Source: Brachionus koreanus
Taxonomy: Eukaryota > Rotifera > Eurotatoria > Ploima > Brachionidae
Assembly: GCA_016987375.1 (NCBI GenBank)
Contig: PJRA01000263.1
Location: 4,194,908 to 4,258,907, forward strand
Direction of reading: 5' to 3'
Length of the DNA stretch: 64,000 nt
Of this stretch, positions 63,001-64,000 are shown one piece after another (position 1 is the first letter of the stretch; each line of letters opens with the position of its first letter). A program made the translations under genes and the position numbers. The notes under the pieces are model-generated. The model saw nothing but the letters and a program-made list of their open reading frames with translations, ran no database searches and was not told the DNA's origin.

Positions 63001-64000
63001 ACTATAAACGAAAATGAAGAGAAAGAAATTGAAATTAAAAATGAGCAATTTAAAACGGAGCTAAATGGTCTTGAAACAAATAGCGAGGAGGCCATGGATA
63101 TAAAGGAAAACGTCATTAATGATGAGGAAAAAAATGATCAGAACCAAGCCAATATGCCAGTTTTAGAAGAAAAAATTGACCAAAATCAAGTCAATATGCC
63201 AGTTTTAGAAGAAAAAATTGATCAGAACCAAGCCAATATGCCAGTTTTAGAAGAAAAAATTGACCAAAATCAAGTCAATATGCCAGTTTTAGAAGAAAAA
63301 ATTGATCAGAACCAAGCCAATATGCCAGTTTTAGAGGAAAAAATTGATCAGAACCAAGCCAATATGCCAGTTTTAGAAGAAAAAATTGACCAGAATCAAG
63401 TAGAAGAAGAGCAAAAGCAGGTAAAAGATCTATATGATCAAGAGAAACAAGTTAACGAGGAAACGAAATCTGATTCAATGGAGACAGATAGTTTGTCTCA
63501 AAATGAAATACCTGAAAAAACAGAGGCCATTGAGATTTCGAATGAATTAGTTGAAGCTAATGAACATGTCGAAGAAGTTAAAGACCAAAATTGTTCAACT
63601 CCTAAACCGCAGCTTGATTCACAAGATCTTGTTCCACAAGAGACTTGTGAAACAATGGTTATAAGCGAACCGCATAAAGTTGAACAATTTGATGAATGTG
63701 CGGATTCGACTGTTCAAACAAAGCCTGCCGATTTGGACTCGACTCAGGACTATTCGAGCGAAACAATTGAAATGAATGAGCCTAAAATCGAGTCTGATCC
63801 AGCAAGTGAAATCAAAACTGATTTTAATCAAAATGATGCGTTACCACACATTGCCAATGATACTTTTGAAAACGAGTCTAAAAACGAAGAAGATTTGCTC
63901 AAAATTGAACCTAGCATTAATTTGCTAAAACAAAATGAACCAATGCCAGAATTAGATGAGCAAACCAAACCAGAAGAACAATTAAATAGTGAAGTTCATT
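57013..64000 (+). CDS. SPEN: Spen/SHARP-type RRM transcriptional corepressor, partial
   Basis: An open frame of 2329 codons with no stop, cut by the right edge. Spen proteins bind RNA and recruit SMRT/NCoR-HDAC through a C-terminal SPOC domain, which would lie outside the window. An in-frame stop (57010-57012) precedes it and the first ATG is 57559, inside RRM1. The true start must therefore be in an upstream exon, and AG at 57038-57039 is a usable acceptor. Residues 17-160 are RS-, Ser- and Lys-rich. Three RRMs follow: about 170-250 (RIVKVTNLPS, CCFIFF), 282-372 (RTLYIGNLD, YAFIQF) and 376-455 (KTLWLDGIS, QALVYF). A Tyr/His-rich segment repeats DLSHVLN/DLSHLLN. The remainder is disordered Lys/Ser/Glu sequence with KLGLKIKG near 980, SUMO-type sites, a decayed 12-residue repeat and a 42-bp minisatellite. 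RBM15-type is excluded by length. Confidence 0.85.
60640..61000 (+). repeat. Degenerate ~12-residue coding repeat in Spen
   Basis: Successive segments such as SKNQSKTTASSE, SKTQTKSDLHSD, AKTKTDLNSE and AKNQTKAEHT recur at 10-14-residue spacing. They look like an old tandem repeat that has diverged at the DNA level. Confidence 0.5.
63136..63402 (+). repeat. 42-bp coding minisatellite in Spen
   Basis: Six complete 42-bp units plus a 15-base partial unit, in frame, encoding DQNQ(A/V)NMPVLEEKI. Unit starts are 63136, 63178, 63220, 63262, 63304 and 63346. Units alternate between an A type (GATCAGAACCAAGCC) and a B type (GACCAAAATCAAGTC) as A-B-A-B-A-A, showing an 84-bp higher-order duplication. 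Confidence 0.95.

Noticed and set aside
57189..63831. Open frames on the other strand and shifted frames across Spen
   Set aside because: They are shadows of the Ser/Lys/Glu-rich frame; only the frame starting at 57013 carries RRMs and stays open to the edge.

Overview
The window is metazoan nuclear DNA. It is strongly A+T-rich, with intron-containing genes on both strands and a shortest intron class of about 46-86 bp with GT..AG ends. No bacterial, organellar or viral gene is seen. Gene content is animal: BAZ1A/ACF1, Spen, a five-Ig adhesion receptor, a KChIP-type calcium sensor and a laccase-like multicopper oxidase. Low GC, tiny introns, a Tc1/mariner remnant, and 3' splice sites abutting several start codons would suit a rotifer, for example a monogonont such as Brachionus. 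That placement is an inference and nothing in the window proves it.

Layout, left to right. A KChIP-like gene (78-1006, -) is followed by 4.5 kb without a convincing gene. A two-pass membrane protein (5497-5979, +) and SDHAF4 (6011-6340, +) are separated by only 31 bases that end in a splice acceptor, so they look like a two-gene operon. BAZ1A (6908-13066, -) carries a hAT-like MITE in its largest intron. eIF3A (14706-17536, +) follows, then a secreted FN2-CAP-EGF-FN2 protein (18685-20691, -). Next come 13 kb without genes (20.7-33.7 kb), holding a tRNA-derived SINE interrupted by a 72-base gap.

The second half has a five-Ig/FN3 adhesion receptor (33750-38105, +) and a multicopper oxidase (41536-43962, +). 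These are followed by an internally deleted Tc1/mariner element (44444-45095), LACTB2 (45708-47173, -) and PSMC6/Rpt4 (47480-48682, -). After 8 kb without a recognisable gene, a very large open frame begins at about 57.0 kb and runs off the right edge. It is a Spen/SHARP-type transcriptional repressor with an RS-rich N-terminus, three RRMs and long low-complexity stretches, including a clean 42-bp minisatellite. Its start codon is not visible, so an upstream exon is probably missing from this annotation.

Exon structures were derived by hand from frame continuity and GT/AG sites. Every exon set listed closes in phase, but no transcript data were available. The genes do not form one pathway. 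They mix housekeeping functions (translation initiation, proteasome, complex II assembly, mitochondrial RNA or metabolite hydrolase), chromatin and transcription control (BAZ1A, Spen), and surface or secreted proteins.
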